Under the pieces are notes generated by a model. The model was given only the letters and a program-made list of their open reading frames with translations. It made no database searches and had not been told where the DNA came from. Both the position numbers and the translations under genes were made by a program. A stretch of 64,000 bases of DNA from Sthenelais limicola (Eukaryota; Annelida; Polychaeta; Phyllodocida; Sigalionidae), in contig OW804096.1 of the NCBI GenBank assembly GCA_942159475.1, positions 40,981,744-41,045,743 on the forward strand, read 5' to 3'. Shown one piece after another: positions 1 to 11,000 of this stretch. The stretch's first letter is position 1. Each line of letters starts with the position of its first letter.

Positions 1-707
1 GTATCATACATCTAACACTTACAGCTCCAAGGTCAATGCTCCTTTATACAGAGCTTCTAAGACACGCCCCCCAACCATCATAATGGCAATGATTGACCTC
101 CGGGTGCGTTCTATGTCAATGATCAGGCGTTCTCTTAAGGAGCTTGGCTAGTTCTTTCGTTGGTATCGATTGCTCTAGGATGGCACTTTCTTAGTGACGA
201 TGGGGACAACCCATGCCGTTAAAGAGAAACATTGTATCCACAGGGGTGCATAAATTAAGTAGATGGTTTGTACCGTATTGACATGATGAATCACTATGTC
301 AATCAATAGTTACATCTTCTTTGATTGTCAGTAGTTAGTTCTAATTTCATTACAATTCATTCCATTTCAAATTTTAAAGAAATCCACAATCGCCAGTAAA
401 TAAATAGCAATAATATTATTACTCATAGTATAAGATAGAAAATAAATAGGAGTTAGGTAAGTTATTCCACATGGTATAAACTAATAAAATATAAATCCTA
501 GATTCTACTGAGAAAAGCGATGTAATGTTGCAACGTTCATTCTGGACTTAATTGTATATTAAAGCCTTCATTTTTTTGTTTAATAAACGAAATCTTGAAA
601 AAAAAATCATGGCCCTGTGCGCTCATTAAGATTAGCTGCTCATGAGGGACTTGGTGCTAATCTACGTTGAGTCCTAAATAAAACCATTTAAACCAAACGT
701 AAGCAAA
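1..707. other. No gene seen (AT-rich flank)
   Basis: No ORF with protein-like composition, no RNA gene and no clear repeat was recognised before the first MITE. Confidence 0.5.
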
Positions 708-907
708 CACTCTAGGTCCTCCAAACCCTCAGATCAGATAAGAATGGTATGTCAGCCTACTTCGCTAATCGGTTTCCTGGCCTAGGACTCGGCGGTTTAT
801 TGGGAATATACTGATATTTTGCGGTCTTAATTGAATTATAATGGCACTTTGAGGCGAGAGGCTTTCCCTTCGTTTGAAGGGACTCTCTCAACTTTGGACC
901 TAGACTG
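708..907 (+). mobile_element. MITE family A, copy 1
   Basis: About 200 bp. Ends resemble CAGTCTAGGCTCA and TGAGCCTAGACTG. The interior carries the family marks CTCAGATCAGATAAGAATGG and repeated AATGGGATTATAAT-like segments. The element is flanked by the 4-bp direct repeat CAAA (704-707 and 908-911), which looks like a target-site duplication. No coding capacity; a non-autonomous DNA transposon moved by an unknown transposase. Confidence 0.8.
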
Positions 908-1200
908 CAAATCAGAGTTACGGAGTACAGTGACTTCATTATCGATCTTCACCTGTGGACTTGTACCTGAGTCTGTGCCACTATTTATTTCCAAGTAAGT
1001 TGGCGGAGGTTATTTGGTTAAGGTACCGGGGACTTTATGAGACGAGAACAATCCAGTTTTCACTGGATCATAAGAACAATATGATAGCCGACCAATCACG
1101 GCGGGGGTCCGTGCTAATAAGCAAACTCCACCACCTTCCTATGGCCTCCTACCTACACTTATATTGCCCCGAGTCGCTCCTCTCATTTGAACTCACATAC

Positions 1201-1439
1201 GGGTGAAATCGCCAGAAAATGTACAGTTCGCTTTCACCAATCCTTTCAAATAACCTTAATTTAAGGCAAAAATGACTTTCAAAATGCAGTTTAACATACT
1301 CAAATAGATTGTTTGAATCGAGGCAATATCAAATATAATCAGATATACCGAGCATTGGGCCATTTTTCAGTTTAATTTAGCAGAATTTACTAAATGTGTA
1401 GAGATGCTCCTATTGTACAGTTTTCTGAAGATCTGACCC
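1201..1439 (+). mobile_element. MITE family B, copy 1
   Basis: About 239 bp, starting GGGTGAAATCGCCAGAAAAT and ending TTTTCTGAAGATCTGACCC; the ends form an imperfect terminal inverted repeat of about 28 bp. It is flanked by ATAC on both sides (1197-1200 and 1440-1443), a 4-bp target-site duplication. Three further copies lie in the window. Non-coding. Confidence 0.8.
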
Positions 1440-1728
1440 ATACGCTCACCTGTATAGCGAGAAGAGACTCGCATTTTATTTAGAGAGGCTCACTAGGTGA
1501 GAGCTCCTCTCGAGCATCTCATTCGGCAGATAATGTGGTGAGATGAAGCCGTCAGTACAACAGTACTGCTGATAAGGGACACCACTGGGTTTTTGTTCTA
1601 CCACCACATTCATTACCATCCCAATTAGCTAAGAATATAGATTAGATATGTAAGTCCTGCATGCATTGGGGAGTCGTCATGTTCTAGAGGTTTAATTCAG
1701 TGCAGATGTCCTTTTTTTTTTTTTTTTT

Positions 1729-2107
1729 ATAAAGGTTTATTATGAGTATACAATTGATATTTGACTGATAGATCCCTCGTTGCTTGGAGGAAGATCTTTG
1801 ACAATATGGAAAAATAGTACACAAAAATATTTGACTACTCACAAGAGGCATGATGCCTCAGCTCAAGGGCAAGCCTTTTGCTGGTCTACTGACAAAATGC
1901 CTTTCAAGTTCTATTTAATAATTAGACATAAGCAGAGTGCGTACATATAATGTAGGATAAAACGTTGAAACATCAAATTACAAGAACAATGAATAATACT
2001 AGTGATTGATTATGAAAGAGATGAGGATGAGGAATGAGAGATGGAAGGCAGGATTACCCCGGTAGGGTATCAATCGATTTGGTGGATATTGAAGTTACTA
2101 AAAGTTG
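1729..2107 (-). other. LINE 3' UTR with poly(A) signal and tail
   Basis: Between the ORF2 stop and the T-run at 1711-1728 (poly(A) on the minus strand) lies about 380 bp without an ORF. AATAAA occurs on the minus strand just before the tail, within CATAATAAACC. A polyadenylated 3' end is the expected product of target-primed insertion. Confidence 0.75.
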
Positions 2108-4984
2108 TCATGAATTGTAGATTGGAATAAGGGATTCCTGTTTGGTGATTTTTTTGTATGCCTGATAAGTTTCAATATTTCTAACATCAGCAGCGGTATT
2201 GTTCCATAGAGAGGCTGATCTAAATTGTATGCTGTTTTTATAGGATGTTAATTTTGGTTTTTCGATTTTTAATACAGGAGCATTCCATTGTCTCGTTCTG
2301 CCCCCTCTTTGGTTTACATATATTTCTTTTCTACTTCTTCTGTATGCAAATTGCGCTAAGTGCGCCTTTCTTCTATCACATAATAATGGTACATTTATGA
2401 GTCTATGAATTAACATTGTTGGGGTTCTCATATGAACCTTCAGCGCTGCCTTGATACATTTGTTTTGGATAACTTGCAGTCTATCTAAATTCTTTACAGT
2501 ACAAGTGTCGTACAGTAGGTCACCATAATCAAAAACCGGCAAAACATAGACCTTGAACACCCTCTGTAGGACAGGGGATGGAAGGAATTTTGAAATTCTT
2601 CGTAAAAGATATAATTTGTGTGAGGTATTCTTTATAGTATACAAAGTTTGGTCTTTGAAAGTAAGATTTCTATCAAGTATAATGCCTAGGTATTTATAAT
2701 TTTGAACATTTTCAATGTTTTGATTATTTAAAGATATTCTCATTTCCGTATCTTTACCGTGGAATAACATTGTTTTAGTTTTTCCTACATTGAGGGACAG
2801 TTTGTTTTTGGTGCACCAAGAAAGAAAATTTGTACAATCCTGCTGTAACTGTTCATTTATGGTGTCTGTATTTTTACCCGACACGTAAATGACAGTATCA
2901 TCTGCAAAAAGTTTGACCTTACAATGTTCAAGGCAGGCTGTCATGTCATTGACATATATCAGAAAGAGTAATGGGCCCAGTATAGACCCTTGTGGTACTC
3001 CGCAGTTTATATCATGTGATGCTGAGACAACATCATTGCAAATGCTAATTTGTTTCCTGTTTGTTAGATAATTTTCCAGTAAAGAGAGGAGGGAGCCACT
3101 TACTCCATATATATTCAGTTTGTCTATTATAATCTTATGATTGACCGTATCGAAGGCTTTTTTTAAATCAAAAAATACTGAGGCTGTTGAAAAGCCACAA
3201 TTTTTACTAATTCGAATATCATCTGTAAGATCAGATATAGTGTCCATGGTGGATCTATTTGTTCTGTAGCCATTTTGATTTTGAGACAGAAGGTTGTTGT
3301 TCTCAAAATAGTTTATTAGTCTATTGTGGATAACTTTCTCCAGTAATTTAGCTTGAATTGGTAACTGTGTGATTGGTCTATAATTGGTAATTTGTGAGGG
3401 GTCACCTCCTTTAAAAAGAGGTGTAACACTACCAATCTTCCAGTTGTCAGGAATCTTACTGTTTTGAAATATGGAATTTAGAATATGGGATAAAAGCTCA
3501 GGTAGCACTAGAAAAGCATCCTTGATTACAGAGGTTTTGATGTCTTTCAGGTTACTGCTTTTATTACAATCAATCAGTTTAACAAATTTTAGCACCTCCT
3601 CTGTATTTGTGGCAATTTCCCCAATAGATGAACCTGGCTGATTTCCGTAGAATTGCCAGGCGTCATTCAAAGTGGATGCCAATTTTTCTCCTATGGTCGA
3701 AAAATAGGTGTTAAAGTAGTCAGCTGTTCTGTCTTTATCGATCGGGTGGGCAGTGGTGTTGTTAATTATGTTTATCTCATTACCAGTGTTACTAGATTTT
3801 TTCGGCAATAATTCTTGCACTTGTTGCCAGAACAATTTATTATCATTGAAGTTACGCAGTGTCATGTCTGTGTAGTATGCTTTTTTGGCTCTTCTACATA
3901 ATTTTGTTGACCTATTTCTAAGACTTCTGGCGTTAATTAAGTCATCTTTGTTCTTTGATTTTTTTGCTTTCTGCAGGGCTTTATCTTTTTGATCGATTAA
4001 TCGCAATAGCTCAGGAGTCATCCATTTTTCTTTAGGTAGACTAATTCTTCTTCTTAATATCGGACATTGTTTATCTAGTTCGGTCGTAATACCAGATAGT
4101 AAATGTTCCCAAGCCGTACTTGGGCACATTGTCTCTGTCACTATTGACCAGTCCCTATTTTGAAGATTTTGTGTAAAGTTAGCTTTGTTATAATTCTTGT
4201 AAGACCTATAAGTTATAAAGCGTTTTTTTCCTGATGGTACTTTTAGTTTTTTTATTACGCAGTAAATCATTAGGTGATCAGCTATCCATAGGTCAGCTAC
4301 ACCTGACTCAGTATTGAGGTTACAACGACTAAATATTAGATCGATGCAAGTCTCTTGAATCACGTCTCTGTCTGTTCTGATATCAAATCTAGTAGTTTCA
4401 CTGATTTGTTGTTCTAAACCAAAAGAATGGCAGACAGTTATAAGATCATTGTTTTGGACATTATTTTTGTCTAGCATATTCATATTGAAGTCACCCAATA
4501 ATTGTATGTTATCATTGTTTTTAATTGAATGGTCTCCTAGAATATTATTTATCGATTCAATGAATAAAGCTTTGTCACCCTGAGGAGGCCTGTAGATTAC
4601 ACCGATATGTAAATCTTTTTGATGTGCGAATATAATTTTTAACATTAAAATTTCAATGTTTTCATTGGAAAATGAGAGATCTTGATTGACAACATATGTA
4701 AGACCATTTTTCACATAGCAACATACACCACCACCCCCTTTTCTCTTACCAGTAACTACATCTAGAACTTCTCTGTCATTTCTGACTATATTATTATAGC
4801 CTTGTAATTCAAAGTCTATATCCCTGTCTTTTTCGTGTAAAAAAGTTTCTGAGCACGTTAGTACTTCAGGTGTTAATTTGCTAAAAGTATTCTTAAAGTT
4901 AGACCAATTAGCTTTTAAGCTTCTAACATTGCAATGAACCACGCTGAATCCTCTGGCTATAGTTTTCTTGATTTCACTATACAT
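2108..4984 (-). CDS. LINE ORF2: AP endonuclease plus reverse transcriptase
   Basis: 958 residues. The protein nicks target DNA and copies the element RNA at the nick (target-primed reverse transcription). The N-terminal APE-type endonuclease shows HCNVRSL near residue 18, SETFL near 45, IYRPPQ and GDFNMN near 162. The RT domain carries NYRPI, FDLKKAFDT near 605-614, GVPQGSILGPLLFLIYVNDM near 658 and the catalytic FADDT near 692-696. The C-terminal tail has the SLWNN-type thumb region of CR1/Jockey-group LINEs; no RNase H domain is present. The start ATG at 4984 precedes the endonuclease core by only a few residues. No frameshift or stop breaks it. Clade assignment (Crack/Daphne-like) is by eye only. 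Confidence 0.93.
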   Translation of the reverse strand: MYSEIKKTIARGFSVVHCNVRSLKANWSNFKNTFSKLTPEVLTCSETFLHEKDRDIDFELQGYNNIVRNDREVLDVVTGKRKGGGGVCCYVKNGLTYVVNQDLSFSNENIEILMLKIIFAHQKDLHIGVIYRPPQGDKALFIESINNILGDHSIKNNDNIQLLGDFNMNMLDKNNVQNNDLITVCHSFGLEQQISETTRFDIRTDRDVIQETCIDLIFSRCNLNTESGVADLWIADHLMIYCVIKKLKVPSGKKRFITYRSYKNYNKANFTQNLQNRDWSIVTETMCPSTAWEHLLSGITTELDKQCPILRRRISLPKEKWMTPELLRLIDQKDKALQKAKKSKNKDDLINARSLRNRSTKLCRRAKKAYYTDMTLRNFNDNKLFWQQVQELLPKKSSNTGNEINIINNTTAHPIDKDRTADYFNTYFSTIGEKLASTLNDAWQFYGNQPGSSIGEIATNTEEVLKFVKLIDCNKSSNLKDIKTSVIKDAFLVLPELLSHILNSIFQNSKIPDNWKIGSVTPLFKGGDPSQITNYRPITQLPIQAKLLEKVIHNRLINYFENNNLLSQNQNGYRTNRSTMDTISDLTDDIRISKNCGFSTASVFFDLKKAFDTVNHKIIIDKLNIYGVSGSLLSLLENYLTNRKQISICNDVVSASHDINCGVPQGSILGPLLFLIYVNDMTACLEHCKVKLFADDTVIYVSGKNTDTINEQLQQDCTNFLSWCTKNKLSLNVGKTKTMLFHGKDTEMRISLNNQNIENVQNYKYLGIILDRNLTFKDQTLYTIKNTSHKLYLLRRISKFLPSPVLQRVFKVYVLPVFDYGDLLYDTCTVKNLDRLQVIQNKCIKAALKVHMRTPTMLIHRLINVPLLCDRRKAHLAQFAYRRSRKEIYVNQRGGRTRQWNAPVLKIEKPKLTSYKNSIQFRSASLWNNTAADVRNIETYQAYKKITKQESLIPIYNS

Positions 4985-6022
4985 GGTTCTTTGGGGTTTT
5001 TATGCTTGTCATTCGAGCTACAGGACATCCCGTCTCACAAGACCACAATTCATAAGCCTTAGATCCTGCCGAAAATGATGTGAAAAGATAATGGAGATGA
5101 TGATGAGGGTGATTAAATCTCATGGTTTGAGCTATCACTTACAATAAGATGTGTACGTAAGAGTATATAGGAATGAGTCTGATTATTAATCACTATCCAC
5201 AACAATACGTGATAAGGAGATCAGGGTGATCGAGTTGAATCTCTAAGCATTTCTAAGCATGCACTAGGAAAACTGAACATTTATATTTAATCAGTAATCA
5301 GTTCGACGGGGTGGTAGTCTATGACTACTCTGAGACATGATTACTAAGATAAAAGGGCTAAGCTAGGATCAATGGACTGTATTTACATTTTTCTGTTAAA
5401 ATGACTTGTTCAGTAGAACAATTTTATGTAGATCATCCGGTATATAACTCTCAGATGGATACATGTAAGGCTTTGACTTAGGTATAGGTTTGAGTAACAA
5501 CCTTCAGCTACATGTGAATGCATCGGACCTATTTCAAGCTGCCTTTTTTGTTTAAAGTGACTTATTCGGCTGAACAATTGTATGTAGGTCATCCGGTAAA
5601 TAACTCTCAGATGGACACATATGAAACTTGACTTAGGTATAGATTCGAGTAACAACCCTCAGGCACATAATACGCGTAATACAGTATACAAGGCAAGACA
5701 CAATATTGACTGAGTAAGTGACAGTGACAGTGAATGACAGTCCGGTATACAATACTCACAGACTAGCATCATGTAACAATACAAGCCTTCAATTTGCATT
5801 TGCACATTGAAGAATAACTCTACTGAGTAAACTTAATATGGTCGCTATCCGATATATAGACCTCACAGATGGATAATAATTCACCAATAATTAGCTTTCT
5901 TTCTATGCCCTCCGGTAATAGAACTCACAGAGTGGCATGAAAGACGTAACTCAAGTGACATGAGTGTATAAAGCAAGACATATTATAGGCACCTACTTTG
6001 GCTCTGGGTTCAAACCTTAGAG
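4985..6022 (-). repeat. Inter-ORF region with about 155-bp tandem repeats
   Basis: Two good units start near 5394 and 5549 and share TCATCCGGTA, AACTCTCAGATGGA, TTGACTTAGGTATAG and GAGTAACAACC in the same order. Shorter degenerate echoes of the TCCGGTATA...CTCACAGA core occur near 5741, 5843 and 5907. No long ORF is present. The region separates the esterase ORF from ORF2. It could be an internal promoter or translation-initiation region for ORF2, or the junction of two elements. Function is unknown. Confidence 0.6.
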
Positions 6023-6850
6023 TCACAGAGTTTTTTTATTCGCTAACCTCATCCTTTTCTTAACTGCATTTTTGTGATTTAGATCATTGACCGTCTGTAG
6101 GTATTTCATCTCATCATGAGAAATATTGAAAATGTTCTGGTATAATCCTGAGGAGTAGAACTTCTTGACATTAGCTTCTAGGTTTCTCCATATTATTTGT
6201 CGTTGTCTTTTTACGAGATTAAAGTCTTGGTGAATGCCATCTTCTAAGCTTTGGTATGTATGTTTTATTTTCCTGCCTGTGGTCAGGTGAATTGTCCTTG
6301 ATATCCATGGTGTCAGTACTTGATTCCTCTTATTTAGCTGATCTATGTGCTTATTAATATCTATAATAGCAGCGTCCAACATATTTTGTTTATCCTGTGA
6401 AGCGTTGACACAGAATTTCGACAGTTCAGCACCAAATAGTGGACATACTATAATGGGAATATTTGGATGTGCTTCGTTTAAACAGGCCATATTTGTACTC
6501 ACCAGTTTGCACACACTATCAACTAAACTGTTCCTGGATAACCAGTCGAATGCAAAGAAGCGTCGACCCCTCTCATCTATGCACTTAGATGTAACATCGC
6601 ATATTCCAGCAGATATATATGCCACCGAGTGACGGTGGACATGTAAGAACGTGTTTGCTATGTTCGCAATGGACGAGAAGGTCGCTCCTGGTCTGTACTC
6701 AACGGTAAACAAGAAATCAGGCACAGCATTGGTATGTGTCTCCTGTGAGTTTAATTCCAAGTTGAATTTCCATCCCCTAGAGTCCGCAAATAACACTGAG
6801 TGGACTCTAGAGCCGAAGTAATAGTCCTCCACGATCCCAGGCTCCGCCAT
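6023..6850 (-). CDS. SGNH/GDSL-type esterase-like ORF of the LINE
   Basis: 275 residues, starting 6 nt after the ORF1 stop, which suggests translation by reinitiation. The SGNH hydrolase blocks are visible: FADSRG at 21-26 (candidate nucleophile Ser24), Gly55 in YRPGAT (block II), AGICDVT at 81-87 (block III) and DGIHQ at 204-208 (block V, Asp204 and His207). Block III normally reads GxND; here Cys84 stands where the oxyanion Asn is expected. Esterase domains are known in ORF1 of CR1-type LINEs, but there they are usually part of ORF1 and not a separate ORF. The substrate is unknown; an acyl ester linked to membranes or RNP assembly has been suggested for the class. Family call fairly sure, activity uncertain. 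Confidence 0.75.
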   Translation of the reverse strand: MAEPGIVEDYYFGSRVHSVLFADSRGWKFNLELNSQETHTNAVPDFLFTVEYRPGATFSSIANIANTFLHVHRHSVAYISAGICDVTSKCIDERGRRFFAFDWLSRNSLVDSVCKLVSTNMACLNEAHPNIPIIVCPLFGAELSKFCVNASQDKQNMLDAAIIDINKHIDQLNKRNQVLTPWISRTIHLTTGRKIKHTYQSLEDGIHQDFNLVKRQRQIIWRNLEANVKKFYSSGLYQNIFNISHDEMKYLQTVNDLNHKNAVKKRMRLANKKTL

Positions 6851-6856
6851 TGTTGT

Positions 6857-8056
6857 TTATGCTTCTTGCCGTAGCTTTTCCCGAAGTTCCCCGAGTAAGA
6901 TTCCGAACAGATTTCGGTAGTTCTCGGCGACTCCCTCACATGCGGCTGCTTTTCTGATGTTCAGTCCAGCGCCCCATTTTTCGCTAAATGTTGCTTCATA
7001 CAGGGTTTTATTACCTGTCGACAACAAATAGTCTCTGTGTTTGACATTTTGTCTAAACTTGGCAAGATTTATTTTGGTCAGTAGGTCGGCTTCCCCCGTC
7101 TCCCATTCGGCTGACCTAGTTATTTCTCGCACCATCGACTTGCACGCGAATGAATCTTCTTCTATTGAGATCTTGCGAGCTAAGTCCGGCTTGTCGTGTT
7201 TCCGAGCCATCTCTGCCGAAAACCAAGCTTCAGCAGAATGGTAAACGATGTCAGTTTCATCGTCACGAATGGGACACTGGTTCATGTTTGACAATAGGGA
7301 GTTACTTCCCCTGAAAGCAACCCCCCCATCTTTAGTCGCTACCGATGCCGTCCCGTTGAGGGTGACATCCACAGGTAGTTTTGACCAGTCCCCCCAGTCA
7401 ATTTTGCGATCACCGATTGTTAGAGACAAAGAAGTTACTTTTGACTGGTATCCCTTTTTCTTGGCCAGGTAACGAAGGCTACGAAGATCTGACTGCTTTC
7501 TTCTGTCTGCAACAGTCAGATCATCGTTGATGTAGACCGCGCCGTAGCCATTCTTTAACTTATGGGCATTCTTGAAAATCGCCGCTTTATGGGTTCGCTC
7601 TCTAAGTTTCACCAAAATATTTCTGGGACCGCGGTCGTTCTTCTTTCCTATTCTAAAGACTTGGTGGCATACTGAGTGATTAAAGCCAACCCCTAGATGG
7701 CGAAAAAGACCATCTATTGATTCCTTAACATCCTCATTGTCTGCCTCCGCTAGACCTTGAACTATCAAGTTGAGTGATCGCTTCAGCCTCTCTGCGTCCG
7801 CGTTCTCCGCCTCAACGGTCCCCAGTACTTTTCCCTGCTTTTCAACTTTGGCTTCCAAGAGCTGCACCTGAGTGACTAATTTTTTGTTGACTTCTTTCTC
7901 CAGCTCAATTTCAGTTCTTAACCTCCCCATCTCCTGATCGTTGTTGAGAACATATTCATTTATGGAATCGAAGGTTCTTTTAAGGAAATCCAGGCGTTTG
8001 CTTTCCGTTTTGAGTGTGACCCACTTTGCAATGTCCAGCATTGGTTCGGCGGCCAT
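6857..8056 (-). CDS. LINE ORF1: coiled coil, RRM-like domain and C-terminal NADAR (YbiA-like) domain
   Basis: 399 residues. Residues ~25-85 are heptad-rich and charged (coiled coil). Residues ~95-205 follow the RRM/CTD layout of LINE ORF1 proteins, with the FRIGKK motif and an INDDLT segment, and should bind element RNA. Residues ~242-399 match the NADAR superfamily: FRGSNSLLSNM near the domain start, YHSAEAWFSAEMA with Glu276 at the position of the family's invariant Glu, the AKFRQN...LLSTG block, KWGAG around Trp361 and the closing NLFGILLGELREKL helix. NADAR proteins cleave N-glycosidic bonds in ADP-ribose derivatives or riboflavin-pathway intermediates. Here the domain may act on ADP-ribosylation of the retrotransposon RNP or the host, which is inference. 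The NADAR assignment rests on ordered motifs over about 150 residues. Confidence 0.88.
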   Translation of the reverse strand: MAAEPMLDIAKWVTLKTESKRLDFLKRTFDSINEYVLNNDQEMGRLRTEIELEKEVNKKLVTQVQLLEAKVEKQGKVLGTVEAENADAERLKRSLNLIVQGLAEADNEDVKESIDGLFRHLGVGFNHSVCHQVFRIGKKNDRGPRNILVKLRERTHKAAIFKNAHKLKNGYGAVYINDDLTVADRRKQSDLRSLRYLAKKKGYQSKVTSLSLTIGDRKIDWGDWSKLPVDVTLNGTASVATKDGGVAFRGSNSLLSNMNQCPIRDDETDIVYHSAEAWFSAEMARKHDKPDLARKISIEEDSFACKSMVREITRSAEWETGEADLLTKINLAKFRQNVKHRDYLLSTGNKTLYEATFSEKWGAGLNIRKAAACEGVAENYRNLFGILLGELREKLRQEA

Positions 8057-11000
8057 ACTTGTTTGTGTCCGGTTTACTCCAGTTGAGAGCGTAACAAACT
8101 TTCACTAAATCCGATGTAGATAACAGTATATAGCACGACTTAGTAGTCTCCACTGGTTCTTGAACCTTTCACAGAATGTTCCTATCTTAATTGAAGTGAC
8201 TAGATATCCTGGATCCTTAGCAATTCCTTATATATACCTCTCCCGCGTGTACACACGTGCTAGCTCATGGTATGTAGATCATAACATCCTTGATAGATCA
8301 ATTCTACTATCGCTCATTTAGTTGCATTCATTTTCTTATGTTCATTGATCTATCGATTATAACTGCTTCTTTGTTTGAATAAGTCGACCATTGAATTGCT
8401 TCTCCTCTACCCCAAGAGATATATTCGAATGTTACAAAGCTTAGACACGATTCCTTTGTCGCTGAGAATGTATATTGATCATAGCAGAGCTTCAATTTGT
8501 GTGGGTGTTATACTTCAATCCCTCCAGTACAGGCTTTTAAGATGCACTCATTCCCTCCCTTCGATCTGCGACATCTATGTCACAAGCAATATATGAAGAA
8601 ACGCCATTATCTGTCGACGAGTGCAGCTATTTAGAAAAGAAACCTATCAATGACGGCTTTAGTTGTATATTTGATCAAAATGTTCATGCTAACTGTAACC
8701 GAAAGGAAATTAACTGTCAGTTCGGCGTATAGATGTGGTTTGGAATGTCATATATGTTCCGATAATGAAATTATCAGCGTTTTGTCTGGTAGAAAAGCGA
8801 CTTGCTTCTGCAAGGTATCATGTACGTCATGTATATTCGATTTACCAGATGAATGTCTGTTCATTCACGATATCTGATAAACTTTTCATTTCAAACAGGT
8901 TTTTTTTCTTCTGGAAATTACGATGAAAATAAACACCAATAAAACTAGTCGAGAAATACAAAAAGACAATCTTTATTTTTCAGAGTTTGGCGTTACACAT
9001 AATTATTTACATGGCATACAGAACACACTATTTATTGGAAAGTGATAAGCTGAAATGTATAGGCACGTTGGTTTTCAAAAGCATCATACCCTTCCTTCTG
9101 CCTTGTCCTTCTAAGGTTTCTTTCATGGGTATAATATACCAGGTGGAAGTTTAAACATTTAGACCTATAATACCAAATTGACAGATATCAGATCATCGCC
9201 GCGGTTATATGTACAAATAACATATCCACTATTAACCTTAACACCAGCTTGATTTTGTCTTTATTGTGAAGCTAATTCCATAGAAAGATCTTAGACATAA
9301 CTTATAGCAAGACTACGAAAGGTACGAAACAAAAAGACAGTAATAAATTCTACCATAACACCGCACTTATTCACCAACAGCTGTACCTGGCATTTTATCA
9401 TTTATTTCGTTTGAAGCCTATTATTATTTAACACAGTATGGCTGCTAATTTCTAATCGAGATTTATGTTTCATTTTTTTAAAAAAAGGACACTTTGGATA
9501 ATTGCAGACAGAGGAAATACATTAGCTTTCTGTACATGGTTAACTGGGTGGGAATACAAATGCAACAAAGTTGTGAGTCACATACAGAGTCCTATAGACT
9601 TCGTCCCCTGGAGTTCTAATAATTAGTGCCTTTTCCCCGGGGGAGTCATTATAGTTCCTAACAACGAGGATAGAATGAACTCCTGAGCTCGTCGATCCTA
9701 GCATCCGACATCTGATCATCTGTTGCATCTGTGGCCGTCACATTACCGTTGATGCAATACAAAATTAATCATCATACATAGAAAACAGCAATGGAGGCCT
9801 TCGCTCCCGTCCAACCATGTACGTAAGTATTCATGGCTAACTCGTAATATAATATATGTATCATATAATATATCATAGAACAACAGCGATACTTTGTCCT
9901 TGCGTACTAACGTACTATACTGGTTGATTTTAGTCATAAAGCAGAATACACTCTGTACAACGGACTAAAATGCCTGAAGCACTCCCCACTTAAAACTCTG
10001 ATATCATGCAGATCCATACATCTATATCGGTACTTCTATTAAATTACAACCTTTAATCGCAGAACCATCTAAGTCACAATCGGCTACTACAATGGCATTG
10101 AAATAACACTCGCTATTAGAAAAGAGGTTTATCAGAAGGCTATAGATGGTAGTGTTATGTATAAAAGAAGACCTATTATTATTGAGATGTATATAATACA
10201 CATATAATCTTACAGTGACTTGCCCTAGCAGTCCTACATGGACTAACCGTTGCTCTTCAACCTGCCGCATTTGGCAGGACTCGATCGTGGCGACAGTTGG
10301 GGCCAATTTGGTCGTTTACTGCACAAGATGGTCATGAAATATTACGACAATCACCTTCCTATAGTTACTATTCAGAGAATTGACTTTCTAATCATACTAA
10401 ACATCTTTCGAGTTTACTGTTTAGAAAACATTGTAAGTATATTTATAGTAATCTACCCAAAGAGTATTTTGATAATTACCAAAACCAAATCTATAGATTC
10501 ATGCATCAAGGAACTGTGAAATTAGTATTATTAACATTATTATTAAAGGCAAACTTAACGAGTATAAGGTGATAATAGGGAACGTTATGCTCGATGGAAA
10601 ATTGATGTGTTCAATAGACTGCGGGCTGATCTAATTTCTAGTTCATACACGGGTTGATTAACTTTGCTCAAAAACATACATTTCAGAGGTAAAGTGTGAA
10701 TCGATTCAAATCGAGCTGGAATTGCACTTACCCGAGTCAGATTCACATCATGACCATGCGGGTTCGTGTGAAATTATAGATTCATTTGATCTCAATGTAA
10801 ATGACACTTTTAAGCACGAATACGAATATGCATACACAGTAATGAATAAAATACAACCAGCATGACCAATGTTTTTTTCTTTAAAATATCTTGTATATCG
10901 ATGGTATCTATTCGATCATCGATGATTATGATAATTGATTGAAAATTACCTTGAACATTAAAAACAGATATTATCTATAGTTATTATAATAAAAAAACAT

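Larger units (their letters stand above)
1711..8056 (-). mobile_element. Three-ORF LINE retrotransposon (CR1/Jockey-like group)
   Basis: On the minus strand the order is ORF1 (8056-6857), esterase ORF (6850-6023), a non-coding stretch with tandem repeats (6022-4985), ORF2 with endonuclease and reverse transcriptase (4984-2108), a 3' UTR, an AATAAA signal and an 18-base poly(A) tail (T-run 1711-1728 on plus). All three ORFs are open, so the copy is young or selected. The 5' end upstream of 8056 is not defined and I found no convincing target-site duplication. The single-element reading is the simplest. It remains possible that two elements abut inside 4985-6022, but no second poly(A) tract is present there. 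Confidence 0.85.
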
